Position numbers and translations under genes: made by a program. Source: Sebastes aleutianus (Eukaryota > Chordata > Actinopteri > Perciformes > Sebastidae). Taken from it: a DNA stretch of 64,000 nucleotides. The DNA lies in the NCBI GenBank assembly GCA_916700875.1, contig CAKAKS010000001.1, positions 11,595,741 to 11,659,740 on the forward strand, read 5' to 3'. This document shows positions 24,483 to 35,241 of the stretch, piece after piece. Every line of letters starts with the position of its first letter. The stretch's first letter is position 1. Under the pieces are notes generated by a model. It saw only the letters and a list, made by a program, of their open reading frames with translations, was not told the origin of the DNA and searched no databases.

Positions 24483-27400
24483 ACCACATTATCACTTTGG
24501 AAAAAAAATTAACATCCTGGAAGTAGTTGTGTTCAAATCTTTAAAAAACAAAGTTTAGTTAACAAGAAGCACTTGTTGCTGTAGGACTTCACTGTGCTGG
24601 TAATACGTTTCTGTTGTGAATTCTAAAGGGATTAAAGTCAATCCCTGTTCATGTTTAAGAGCCATTTTGTATTTGTGAACTCTGACTATGGTCTTTGACC
24701 CTCAGGGTTAGGTTTGATTTTCAAACGAAGAATACAAATAGTATACATTTGTATAAAATAGTCATTTGTAGAGGCAAACAACTTGTTTTGCAGCCCACTA
24801 CCTGCCTTGGGTAATAGTGCTGCTTCCTTTAGTTGTCATTATGGTGATGAGAGCATGCATTATTCACATTGTTTTACTGTTTAAATAGTATTTTAGTATG
24901 TCTACAACAATTAACAATGTATGAAAATAGCTTTTGTATTTTACTTTTGAACTTTGCGTTTATGGTCCTGAGAGCTCTGAAGGATGACAAGTAAGTTATG
25001 ATTGTTATATGAATGACCTGAGTTGGGTCTCACTAAAGTTACTGTTTGTGTCTTCATCTCTTTGGGGAAAAAAAGTCATCATAGTTTTTGTTCATATTCA
25101 GTGATTTGATTTAACACTTGATACTGAACAGTGTGTGATTTGAGCCTTGGTAAGCCATGGCTAAAACAGTGATATAAACCAATAAAATAAATCAATCCAA
25201 GGTCAAGTGCTTGTTCAGTACATGTTTATTTTCTAGAAATGCCCAAATTACAAAAAAAAAACACTTTAAAGGTCCGAACTGAACACTTGGGTCGTTATAT
25301 CCAAACATCCGACAAAAACAGAACTGAAAATTCGATTTTAAAAAAGCTGTCAGAAGCTGCGATAACAAGGACCACAGATACGCTATTAATTAAAATAAAA
25401 CGGGACGATCGAAACAAGAGGCATTGTGCTTCATTGTAAAAACACTGCATTTTTTACTTGAGTTGTTGTTTTGTTCTATTTATACAACTTTATTCTACAG
25501 AAAAATAAAACCTTTTATAATAACAATCTGAGCCTGTCAGAGGCAAAAACAAGCACTTTTAGTGAACGTAAACTGACGGGGCCAGGTTGCCCCAAATGAC
25601 TGCACTGCAGCTTGTTTAGCGGCTGGCGGCTGCAGCTCCCTCAATACTGTACCAATATCAGTGTTGTGTTGTTTCCTCATTAGTCACTTGGGCACAACAA
25701 CATGGGGAAATAGGTTCCGGGTTGAAAAATACCAAAGTTATGCTTTAATGTATACTATACCATGTGAACTGGCAAACATTAAGTGTTGCCCTTTATAAAG
25801 TAAGAGGCTGGTGGACCACACAAACCTGAATTTACCAGCATTTGACGATTGAGAAGTGCTGATAGCCCATCTTTTGGAGGGCATTCTAATGTGAAGTGGC
25901 CCTTGCCTATCCACATATTTCCCCTGTAAGAACACAGACTGTATCATGCAAAGATCTGCCTGCTTGTCACTGGATTTAAACTTGTTGACCCCCTGTGTTG
26001 ATGCAAACTCTTGAGTCTGTTATTTACATATACGCATACAGGAAATGCTTTGGTTTCCTGTGTATGCGAAGCAGTGGATAATTTACTCTTAAGTGTTGAG
26101 CCTTCTTGTGAATGGAGTGGTGTGTTTACTTCCTACTGGTCTGGGCAACAGAGGGAATTACCAGTGCATTCAGGGAATTTGCGTCTAAGGATCCTTTCAG
26201 TTGTATGTACAGCTCCAGGTTTCATACTTATTTGTCTCCTTTTGTGTGTTCTTGCTTGTACATCATATGCCGTGCAGAGTGTCTTTAAAGTGTAATACAG
26301 TGCACCAGACCCTGATTGCACCTTACACTGTTTGATTTTATGGCAGTATGAATATATGCTGATTTAGTTTTATTGTATAACTTTTGACTAGCTAAGTTCT
26401 GCTCCAGATGTGCAGAGTTGATGTCTGATGCTGATATCATTGAGTTTTTTTCTGCTTTAAATGATGATGCAGAGGGAAAACCTTTATGGCAGGACATGGA
26501 CAAAGTAGTGTTGACATGATACATGCTATACTAAATCTTGTGCCATGTTGTGTAAAGGCACTGTAGGCGAATTGCCCTCCTTCCTGCTGCAGCCAGTATA
26601 TAGTTATAGTAAATATTGTAAATTCCTTTGGTTGTTTATCAGTGGAAGGGAATTGTCTGCCCTGTAAATCAGAAGAGGGAAGTCTCCCAAAAATCCTCCC
26701 TTATATCAACCTTTTTTATTATGACTTCATTAATGCTATGTTGTCTGTGTCTAACATCAGGCAGCTAACTCACAGTTAACTTTTCTGTAAAATGGCACCA
26801 ACCCACGTTATGTTAGTCTTGTCATCATCTGAATGTTCTATGTATAATTAAATTTTGCCTTTTCTCTTTGCCTTGTATTCGTGTCTTGGATTGGAATCTA
26901 TTGTGGCTTGTAGATGTTGTCACTAAAAATGTGATTTTAAAGGTGTGCCCTTTTGCACATTAATGCTATTAATAGTATTTTTTTATGTAGTAGGTTTTAC
27001 ATAGGTGAGTCTGGGCCTTGTGTTGTCTAATGCCACTCGGATCTAGAGAATATGACTGAAAAGAATTTAAGTTACTGATTGAAGCAGATTCATGCATTGT
27101 AAAATATATATGAGCGTAACCTCTTTTTTTGGCTTCAGTCACTGAGGTGATACTAGTAGGTTTAGAGATAAACAGGATATGCAACTCTCTTTGATGTGGT
27201 TACAAAGTGAAAACATTTGAGACCCGAGCTCGTAGAAGCTGTGCACCTATGCTGAGGTGCTGTGCAGGAGGACGTGTAATATGCACTGCATTCTTGTAAA
27301 TCGGGGCTGGATTAAGAACCCCACGGGGCCCCTGGGTGGCTTTTTATTTCTGCCATTTTGTCTGTGAAATCTAGTGTTAACTATTTCAGTAAGCAATAAA

Positions 27401-28497
27401 ACAAATGATCAGAGCACCCCTGACTCTGAGAAAGTGACACAACAGGGCACACAATGGCCTCTTCCATGATGAAGGGTGATGGGGGAAAAAATGTTCAAAT
27501 ATGGAAGGATCCTATTTAAAAGGAAAAGCAGTAACTATCCATGGAATAAATAAGTGCTCTGTGTTTTTTTGGGGAGGTGACTGTCACCAGTCCTGTTGCC
27601 ACCTACGCCACATTTTCCATATTATGAGTAGCTTTTTTTTATTCTTTTCTTTTTCTTCCAGTTCCCGTTTCAAACATTCCTGTTCAGAATGGGCTGAATG
27701 CTTGGTCTGTGGTGTTGCTGCTTGCAGCTTTCTACAGAAGCGCTCATACAAACAACTTCACACTCGACACCGCACTTCCTACGGTCCTGAGCAATACACC
27801 TGCCATGACATAGTTGCATCACACAGTCAAGTTGCGGCTACTCACGATCAGAAACAGTCTTCGTCGGAGTCTTGAAACCGGGACTGGCTTAGTGGAGTTA
27901 TTTTGCCGGCGGCAACGTTATTAAACCTAAACAATTTGAGTTGCAATGGCAGAGTGGCGCTTTTCCTGTGTAGGCAATCTGTTCGTGCTCGTTGACTCCA
28001 GCTAAACTTAAATAAACCTTAACCATAAAGGTGGCAGATCAGAAAATGAAATGAATATGAATTGTTTCATTTCATTGTTTCATCATATGATTTGTGGTGG
28101 AATCTACTCACAAACAATGATATTCTGGCGATATGAGCTCCAGATCAGAAAAGGCTCATAAATAGCACTGCAGCAGAGTTGATTTTCCATACTCAAACTT
28201 CTTGTGGACAGCCTGACTAGTTTATTTACCCTTAACGTTGAGGAAATTCAGCCTCCTACAGAGGCAATACATTTATTCCACTCCCACATTAATTGCTTTC
28301 ACTACTAACGTTAAGAGGGAAAATCTGGCTCTAAAACAGAGTTTATATTGTGTGTTATATATGTTAAGGATAGGTAAATCCAAAACTTAATCCAGATAGC
28401 ATTCATATTCTATGAAGTCGGAGGACACTTTCCACTGTTTTTTTCCCCATAATTTGTACCTGTCATTAATGGAAATACACAGACTTTAAGATAACCT
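24483..28497. other. intergenic DNA between the convergent adad1 and il2 genes
   Basis: No supported gene. It may include long alternative adad1 3' UTR, with AATAAA near 25,180 and 25,502. A pyrimidine-tract/AG followed by a 200-bp open stretch at 27,662-27,875 is exon-like but unrecognised. Confidence 0.5.
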
Positions 28498-28700
28498 TTT
28501 ATTAAATTATACCTTCAAGTTTGGAGCACCAACGTACAGTAGAGCATATATAATAAATATATAAATATATAAATAGATATTCAGAGCTTTACAGGAGCTT
28601 ACATCAAATATATCCTCATTGTTTGAAATTGATTGAGAACTTTTAAATACATTCACATTCAAAATATAGAGGGAAAAAAATAAATATATATATATAATTG
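28498..28700 (-). promoter_or_regulatory. il2 3' UTR AU-rich element and poly(A) signal
   Basis: On the - strand, 28576-28552 reads as three spaced ATTTA pentamers in an AT run, with another TATTTATTT near 28,680. An AATAAA lies at 28503-28498. This is the usual layout of a cytokine 3' UTR that drives rapid mRNA decay. The 3' UTR would be about 0.5 kb. Confidence 0.6.
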
Positions 28701-29019
28701 CAGAAATATTAAATTATTAATATGTAGTAAAAATAAGAAAAAAAACAGTGAATATGAATAGTTGCATTAATTTCACATTGCAAAGACATGGTTATAAATG
28801 CAAACATTTTAGAGCGGTGTTCAGAATCATAGCATCACTAAAAAACAGATATACCTGAGATTACTCCATTCGACATGTGTAGATGTTGCTTGACTACATA
28901 AAATCCTTAAAACACTCGGATACATTCTTGAAAAGTCCGTCTGCTTCAGAATCAATGGTTGGTCATTTCAGCTCACACTAGATGAAGTCTTGTCGTATAT
29001 TCTTTGCATTTCATGATAG

Positions 29020-29988
29020 CTAGGCGTCAGCATTTGCAAGTTCAAGTAAAGATGACGCTTTATCCAGAAAGTCCCTGAAGGGAATTTGAGTCCATCTCTC
29101 ACAGGCACATTCAGTGGAGTTGTTCAGCACCTAAAGAGAAAACGATAAGTTGGTTCAGTCCATGTCATGTCATAGTCACTTTTTTTATCATTTGGCAACA
29201 CAGTGCGGATAAATACTTACATGGCCTTTTGCCGATCGTTTTTCGATCACATGATCCAAGGTTCCGACAGCCATGTTTATGTATTGATGGATTCCTTCAC
29301 ATTCCTCTTTGGCTCTTCCATGAAGTTCTCTCATAACGCAGTCCAGTGCTGTAGTAATGCATTCTCTCTGTGTATGAGAGAGAAAGATGTTTTAGCTTCC
29401 TTTTACTTGTGGCAGACTTGTGGCTGCATGCGGAGAAGTCAGCACATAGTAGCTGTCACGGCTGTGTGAAGTATCAACACCTGCCAAGCTCATTTCCTGT
29501 ACTAGAGAACCTTTACATGTGGTTTATAAAAGCTCATCTAAACCCTGACACTTGAGCTTCTTTGATGCTGGGGAGTGCCCAACGTGACTTTTTTTTTTAG
29601 TTCTTGACTTCACAAACTAATCAAGCCCATCATCTTCATCATATATACCATGTTTCATTGGTAATTGTAAAGTTTCTTGGAATGCATCATTATCATTTTA
29701 GGAAAGTCAATTTAAAACTTAACAGTATAAAATATACCCTTACCTTCACGTTTGTTGGAGCATAGAATGTTGCATCTGGTGGCTGTATGGACAGAAGAAA
29801 ACAGGACTGTATTAGCAACAGGCAGAAACCTTACAAATTGAGCAGGGACATGCATTTGGTTTAAAATGACTTACGCATTCGACATGTGTCTCCATTAATT
29901 TTTTTCCGAAGTCACTAATGGGTAGTGATTTTGTTTGAAGGCAACCAGAGAGAGTTATCCAAAAGGCAATCCTAAAAAAGTGCTCCAT
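29020..29988 (-). CDS. il2: interleukin-2 (adad1-proximal paralogue), 4 exons
   Basis: Coding exons on the - strand are 29988-29875, 29782-29744, 29367-29221 and 29130-29020. All introns are phase 0 and GT-AG, giving 136 aa plus stop. This four-exon phase-0 plan is that of IL-2/IL-15-type short-chain four-helix cytokines. Residues 1 to about 20 (MEHFFRIAFWITLSGCLQT) form a signal peptide. The mature part has Cys38, 54, 61, 74, 108 and 110, overlapping N-glycosylation sequons at Asn103/104, and a C-terminal helix CACERWTQIPFRDFLDKASS that fits the IL-2/15/21 helix-D signature. The start is the first ATG below a TATA-like element at 30069-30076. AU-rich repeats lie in the downstream 3' region. 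Position next to adad1, opposite strand, matches mammalian IL2. Naming versus the distal paralogue is by position and the fuller cysteine set. IL-15 is excluded mainly by synteny. Confidence 0.88.
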
Positions 29989-30068
29989 ATTCAGCTTGAA
30001 GTCTTGTCAGTGTGTTAAGCAAGTTGTCTAGTGGAGGTGTTGTATTGGTTTTCTTACCCCCTGTGCAA

Positions 30069-30076
30069 TATATATA
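30069..30076 (-). promoter_or_regulatory. il2 TATA-like box
   Basis: A TATATATA run on the - strand lies about 80 bp above the start codon at 29988, suitable for transcription starting near 30,045. A GGAAA core (NFAT-type, seen on the + strand near 30,088) is adjacent. IL-2 promoters are NFAT-controlled in mammals; here this is inference from position. Confidence 0.45.
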
Positions 30077-31279
30077 CTTGTGGGGTGGAAAGGGTGGGCT
30101 GAGGTAGTTGTATATCACCTAATGCATACAGCGTTGTTTTTTCCTTTAGATGACTCTTGGAATTTTTTTTTTCTCACAATGCTACTACAACATGGTAAAA
30201 TCCCTAAATCGGCCTATTGTAGCACAGCATTCAACTTCAAGCTCTTATGAAAGTAGGTTGGCCGTCCCTAGTTTGTGGTGCAGAGGGTTTTTTGTGCTTT
30301 CTCTGTGTGCTCTCTGTTGGAGCATGTTTGTCATGAGCTGTCACTTTTTTTTCACATTTTAAATATATGTAAAACAGCTACAACATCTTTATTATTTGTG
30401 ATTCACAATTAAATCAGGCACAGCTCACTGAAGAAAAAATAATTTGAGAAAGTCCTAACAACATTCAGAGATAATGACTGAATGCTGGGCCCTTGTGTTC
30501 GGCAGGAGTTTGGTTTGTTTTGACTTATTGTTTTTTTATTTTTCTGCTCAAATTTAGTTTTATTAATCAAGCAAACTTAGTTGCAATATAGTTTTATTTT
30601 AACTTATCATTATGAAGTAAATGTTGCTTGCAAAATGTAATGGCTATAGAATAATGACATCATCAGCGTTTATATTGGTTCCCTATAAGCCTTGCTTTCC
30701 CTATGCAATTCTGTCCGCCACCGGGTATGATCTCCCGGGAAAATGAAGGCTCCATTTACGGCATAAAGCCTTGGAAAACAAAATGCAGTGTGTCCTGTGC
30801 AGCGTTTCCAACTCTTTTCCAATGAAAGTGGCTGGCATTAGCTCCAAAAGTTTGCCAGATGATGTCATATGCTCATTAGCATATTGGTGGTGCCATGACG
30901 CAATCATTTGCAATCAGCTTAGTGGTTGTGTCGGTTGCGGCGAGGAAGAGACTGCCCGCACACAATGCAAGAGGCGAGGGTGAGACCCGTGCTGTTGGCA
31001 GAAGAGCCGTAAGCTGTGATTACTCTGAGCAGCTTTGGGAATTAATTACAATATAATATCTTTGAATATGTTTCTTGCTTTTTCCCTGATGGTCTGAATA
31101 AGTTGCTAAATTTGTCGCTAGTAGTAGACTCTAAAGATAATGGAAAGTGAGCCGGCCCACACACCTCTCACCTGTTGTTGTTACATCAGGCAGATGACGA
31201 GTGAGAGATGAAAGGGAAACTTTGCTGATTTTCAACCGTCTGCGTGGTAGTGGCAATATCTACTTAAAAAAACAGAGTG

Positions 31280-31489
31280 GGGCGCCTGGGTTAGCTCAGT
31301 TGGTAGAGCGGGCGTCCATGTATTAAGGCTTGGTCCTGACCGCGGCGGCCCGGGTTCGAATCCGGCCTGTGGCCCTTTCCGCATCCACTCTCTCTCTCCC
31401 CCCTTTCAAGACTCTATCCACTGTCCTGTCAATAAAAATGGAAAATGCTCCCAAAAAAATAACTTTGAAAAAAAACAAAAAAAAACAAA
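31280..31489 (+). mobile_element. tRNA-derived SINE with 14-bp target duplication
   Basis: A-box TTAGCTCAGTTGGTAGAGCG at 31291-31310, B-box GGGTTCGAATCC at 31352-31363, then a pyrimidine-rich body and an A-rich tail. Flanked by a perfect AAAAAAACAGAGTG (31266-31279, 31490-31503). Confidence 0.9.
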
Positions 31490-31603
31490 AAAAAAACAGA
31501 GTGTACAAATCACAAAATATAATATCTAGAAAATAACCTTATTTCAAATACTGTTATACATCTCTTGATGTCCTGGCTTATCGGCATATAATGTGGGCTA
31601 CAT

Positions 31604-31654
31604 CTGCTTCAGCATTGTTCAAACTGGCCCTAAAGGTAATTCATCATCATGTGA
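31604..31654. repeat. 51-bp direct repeat, left copy
   Basis: Begins CTGCTTCAGC and ends CATCATGTGA. It is identical over 51 bases to 32051-32101. It borders the IL-2-like remnant and looks like a long target duplication. Confidence 0.95.
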
Positions 31655-31655
31655 C

Positions 31656-32050
31656 AAAAAGACAGTTTTACTATTCACTTTCAAGTGAAGTATGTCCTTT
31701 ATTGAACTTTTTATTGAAGCTTGATTGCCGTTTACCGTGAAGATGTGCAGTGGCTCTGTTCATCAGTGGCTTGTGGTTACCTCTAGTACAGTTTGCTAAT
31801 TTATAGGGTTCAGCAGACAAAAAATGAGTAGGCTGGTTAAATGTATGTTCTTGTAGGTTGTCTTAATTTTTCCTATTAATCATGTAGCATTTTTCCCTTA
31901 TCAACTGCATGGTGAAAACCCAGAGGAAAAGAAATCAGGTGGGCACAGAGTGCTCTTTCTGATGGGGATTATTACTGACAAATTTGGCAAATTGTCTACA
32001 TTTGAACAGATAATATTTTTTAATAGTTATTATATCCTTTCACAAATACA
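31656..32050 (-). pseudogene. exon-less IL-2-like remnant (intron 1 joined to promoter)
   Basis: Bases 31656-31704 match intron 1 of the distal IL-2-like gene (35912-35960). Bases 31701-32050 match its start-codon-proximal upstream region (36165-36506). The intervening 208 bp (35961-36168), which hold the whole of coding exon 1, are absent. The join falls on a 4-bp ATTG present at both edges. The TATAAAT is kept at 31799-31805. The matching is clear by eye over almost the full length, with scattered substitutions and small indels. It cannot encode a protein. A perfect 51-bp direct repeat abuts both ends. Confidence 0.85.
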
Positions 32051-32101
32051 CTGCTTCAGCATTGTTCAAACTGGCCCTAAAGGTAATTCATCATCATGTG
32101 A
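32051..32101. repeat. 51-bp direct repeat, right copy
   Basis: Identical to 31604-31654. It is followed by two copies of TCAGTGGATAATATTCAC (32102 on and 32132 on). Confidence 0.95.
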
Positions 32102-33175
32102 TCAGTGGATAATATTCACTGAAGTCATCCTCATCAGTGGATAATATTCACCACAGTTTCCTCAACGTGGAGGTATGAAAACCCTTTAGTGGCCATAGGG
32201 GAATTTTCCCAGAGACTCGTAAAAAAAACATAAATTATTGAACATCTTTTTACACCAGATATGTATTTGCAATAAAACATAAAATTATAGTAAAATTATA
32301 AACTTTAGATTGAAATAAAGTACGTAATCTAGTAAGTGTGTAAGTGCATCATTTATTAAATGCCGGTGTTGAGCAGCTGAATGCTGTGTGCGCCTCTCTG
32401 TTTGCATGTTGTACCTACGTCCTGAAGGTTAAAGTGCATATTCAAATTAGAGAGTGTTCGATGGAGCTTCTAATACTTTTATTAGTTTCATCATGTAACC
32501 GTCAGTCATTGCTGCTAGTTAACTTTCCACTTTCCATTTCGACATGGTCCATTTTCATTTTCTTGTGTCGGTGTATTCCCACCGCCTCCGCCTTGTGTCG
32601 GTGTGTTCCTGCTGCCTCCACGCCACTGAACCTAGGTCACTACACTCTGAATAAATGTATTGAGTTAGTGGTGGTAGCCTAGCATTGGTCATGGCATTCC
32701 AAATCAGTTTGTTAAAAAGATTACCCGAGTTAGGCAGTAAACCTTCAGTTTGTTGTCTTGTCTAAATCTACAAATTATTAGAGAAATTGAATGTGTGTTA
32801 TTGTCTGATCCGAGTTTAAAGGCCCACCAAAGCTGCATCATCTGAATTTCAACAGTCTACAATTTACTCTGATGACTCAGTCATTGATATAAAGTGTGAA
32901 AGGACGCAGCCTTGTGGCACCTTTATGTTCACGATGACTGCCCTGCATAATCACAGATTTATTGGCTTGGGAGCAAGGAAGTCATACTGTCCATCTAGTA
33001 TCTAGAGTGTTGAGTGTACATGACAGTTTTAGGCAGCTTAACTGACACAGTACATATGTCTGGACAATGTGAAATTCAGATGACAGAAAAAATTGTATCA
33101 TCACATAAGATGATATCCTCATTTTAAAAAGTTTGTCGCCTCAATCGTTACCATTATTGTTTAATTTAGGCTACC

Positions 33176-33922
33176 CAGTGGTGGAAGAAGTATTCAGATA
33201 ATTTACTGAAGTGAAAGTAAAGTACTAATACCACACTGAAAATACTCCACTACAAGCAAAACTCCTGCATTCAAAATGTTACCTAAGTAAAAATATGTAA
33301 GTTTTATTGGCAAAATGTACTTAAAGTATCAAAAGTAAAAGCATTCATTATGCAGAATGGCTCCTTTCATAGTGTATTATTATTGTAGAATACTATATTA
33401 TTCAGTTTTTGTCACTAACAAATACATGTAACAGCATTTAAACGTTGTAGTTTGTCAATGTAGAGCCAATTTTAGATGCTTTGTAATACTACTGGGTAGA
33501 TTAGCAGTATAGTACTTAGGGATGTAAGAAAATATTGAGTATTGCGATATTATGTTTTGTGATACTATATCGATTCCCCAAAACACTGTATTGATTTTAT
33601 TTATTTATATATAAAAAGTTAGTTTATATAGTTTACATGCAAAGATTAACTCTCACTCAATTCTTGCAAGTAACCAACTGTTTTCCTAAAATTTGATTTA
33701 AAAAATCTCAATATATATCGCATTGCTTACGGTATCGCAATATATCGTGATATATTGAATCGTAACCCCTGAATCGTGATACGTATCGTATCGCCAGATT
33801 CTTGCCAACACACAGCCCTAATAGTACTGCGTCATTTAAGTTTTTTTTAATGTAAATAGTAGCTAGTGTCAAAAAAATGTAGTGGAGTAAGAAGTACAAT
33901 ATTTCCCTCTGAAATGTGGTGG
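33176..33922. mobile_element. hAT-like 'TACTTAAGTAAAAGTA' MITE copy, interrupted
   Basis: Starts CAGTGGTGGAAGAAGTATTC, opposite in orientation to the 14-15 kb copy. It resumes after the nested element and fades near GTGGTGGAA at 33,917. Confidence 0.7.
33517..33820. mobile_element. nested hAT MITE, copy 2, with perfect 8-bp target duplication
   Basis: 304 bp from TAGGGATGTAAG to ACACAGCCCTA. It is flanked exactly by ATAGTACT (33509-33516 and 33821-33828). Confidence 0.88.
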
Positions 33923-34174
33923 AAACCAGTCTCCGGTGTGAAGGTCAGACAATTTGTGCCTCCGTCCATCTACCCTGACCTAAGAACTTCACACTATTGT
34001 CTGTGTTGTTACTGAATTGTTTTGATGTGTTTGAACAAACAACCAGTGCTTTTGTCCAGGGAAGTCTCCAAGACTTGAAATGGGATGAGAAAATGTCATA
34101 ACATTAATGACGTGCGCTTTTAGTCTAAAGTAAGTAAGTTAATGGTATTTCAGGTTTTAGGGTAGTTTTCATTG

Positions 34175-34575
34175 AAAGGTCCAGTGTGTAACAATTAAGG
34201 GAATCTATTGTCATAAATATAATATAATATTAATAAGTGTGTTTTCTTTAGTGTATAATCACCTGATAATAAGAATCATTGTGTTTTCGTCAGCTTAGAA
34301 TGAGCCGTTTATATCTACCGCCATGTTTCTACAGTAGCCAAGAACAGACAAATCAGACTGTTAACTCGATAACGTTACTCGCTCCCGTCGCCACCGCTCT
34401 CTCTCTTTCTTTCTTTCTTCACCACTCACTTCCCACATACACTCTATCACTCTACTCTTACAACAACTGGCTCTAGAGAGGGCCATCAGCCACTGTAGCA
34501 ATCTTACACGCTTGGCACACGGGAGAAGTTGTAATCTGCAACATCACCGCTAGAATCCTACACACTGTTCCTTTA
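34175..34575. mobile_element. diverged copy of the AGTGTGTAA MITE
   Basis: Left end AAAGGTCCAGTGTGTAAC and right end CTACACACTGTTCCTTT. Shares TTTCTACAGTAGCC and GCACACGGGAGAAG phrases with 49141-49482. Confidence 0.7.
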
Positions 34576-35047
34576 AAACCATTTAAATGACCTCAGAAGT
34601 ATTTGTCTCTTGATGCTCAGCAGAGTTTGATGATCACATAGTTCAGCTGTTCAGTGAATTTGTGTCACTCTTTATTCCATAAGAACTAGTGGCTCTCATA
34701 GGGTTAAAGTAAGAGCGGGTTAACGTTATCTCAACTGCAATCTAACATTAGCATTCCACCCTTATTATAGTCTTGGCTCTAGTGAAGACGTCATAGAAAT
34801 GATAGTAAGGTCTGCTGTTTTAGGTGGTTTATCCACATAAAAAGGAAAGTCTTTCTAAAAACACTGATAGTGTCTACATTGACAAAGAAAGTCACAAAAA
34901 AAAACCAATTTCTAGCGCCAATGTTTGACAAGCTGGCATTTTTTTCCTTTTCTGACACCATAAATATAGCTTAGAGAGGAGTTACCATTTTACATGAGCA
35001 AATGAATTAATACTTGAACACAAAATTGCGGTTGTAATTGTTTACAT

Positions 35048-35126
35048 TTTATTAGCAAGTTTTCACATATCCTGTACATAGAAGTGGTACATCAGTTGCA
35101 TAATAAATAAATAAATAAATAAATAA
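35048..35126 (-). promoter_or_regulatory. AU-rich element and poly(A) signal of the distal IL-2-like gene
   Basis: Read on the - strand, 35126-35101 is a run of overlapping ATTTA pentamers (TTATTTATTT...), the strongest class of AU-rich instability element. AATAAA follows at 35053-35048. This implies a short 3' UTR of roughly 200 nt ending near 35,030. Confidence 0.7.
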
Positions 35127-35241
35127 CTTGAGAACTTTTTGCAGTGCTTCTGAATGGTGAATAATAATTTAAAAAAAAAAAAAATCAAATTTTAGTGCAG
35201 TGTGTAATATTAAATAATGATAAAGTAGAGGAAACATTGGT

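Noticed and set aside
25239..25439. 66-aa Lys/Arg-rich frame beginning MPKLQKKNTLKV
   Set aside because: Composition looks like AT-rich DNA with A-runs; no start context or homology that I can recognise.
31281..31375. tRNA gene
   Set aside because: A- and B-boxes are good, but the acceptor and anticodon stems do not form a clean cloverleaf, the middle is too long, and the 14-bp target duplication plus A-rich tail show a SINE.
32041..32160. CRISPR-like spaced repeats near TCAGTGGATAATATTCAC
   Set aside because: Only two short copies in a vertebrate genome; simple local duplication.
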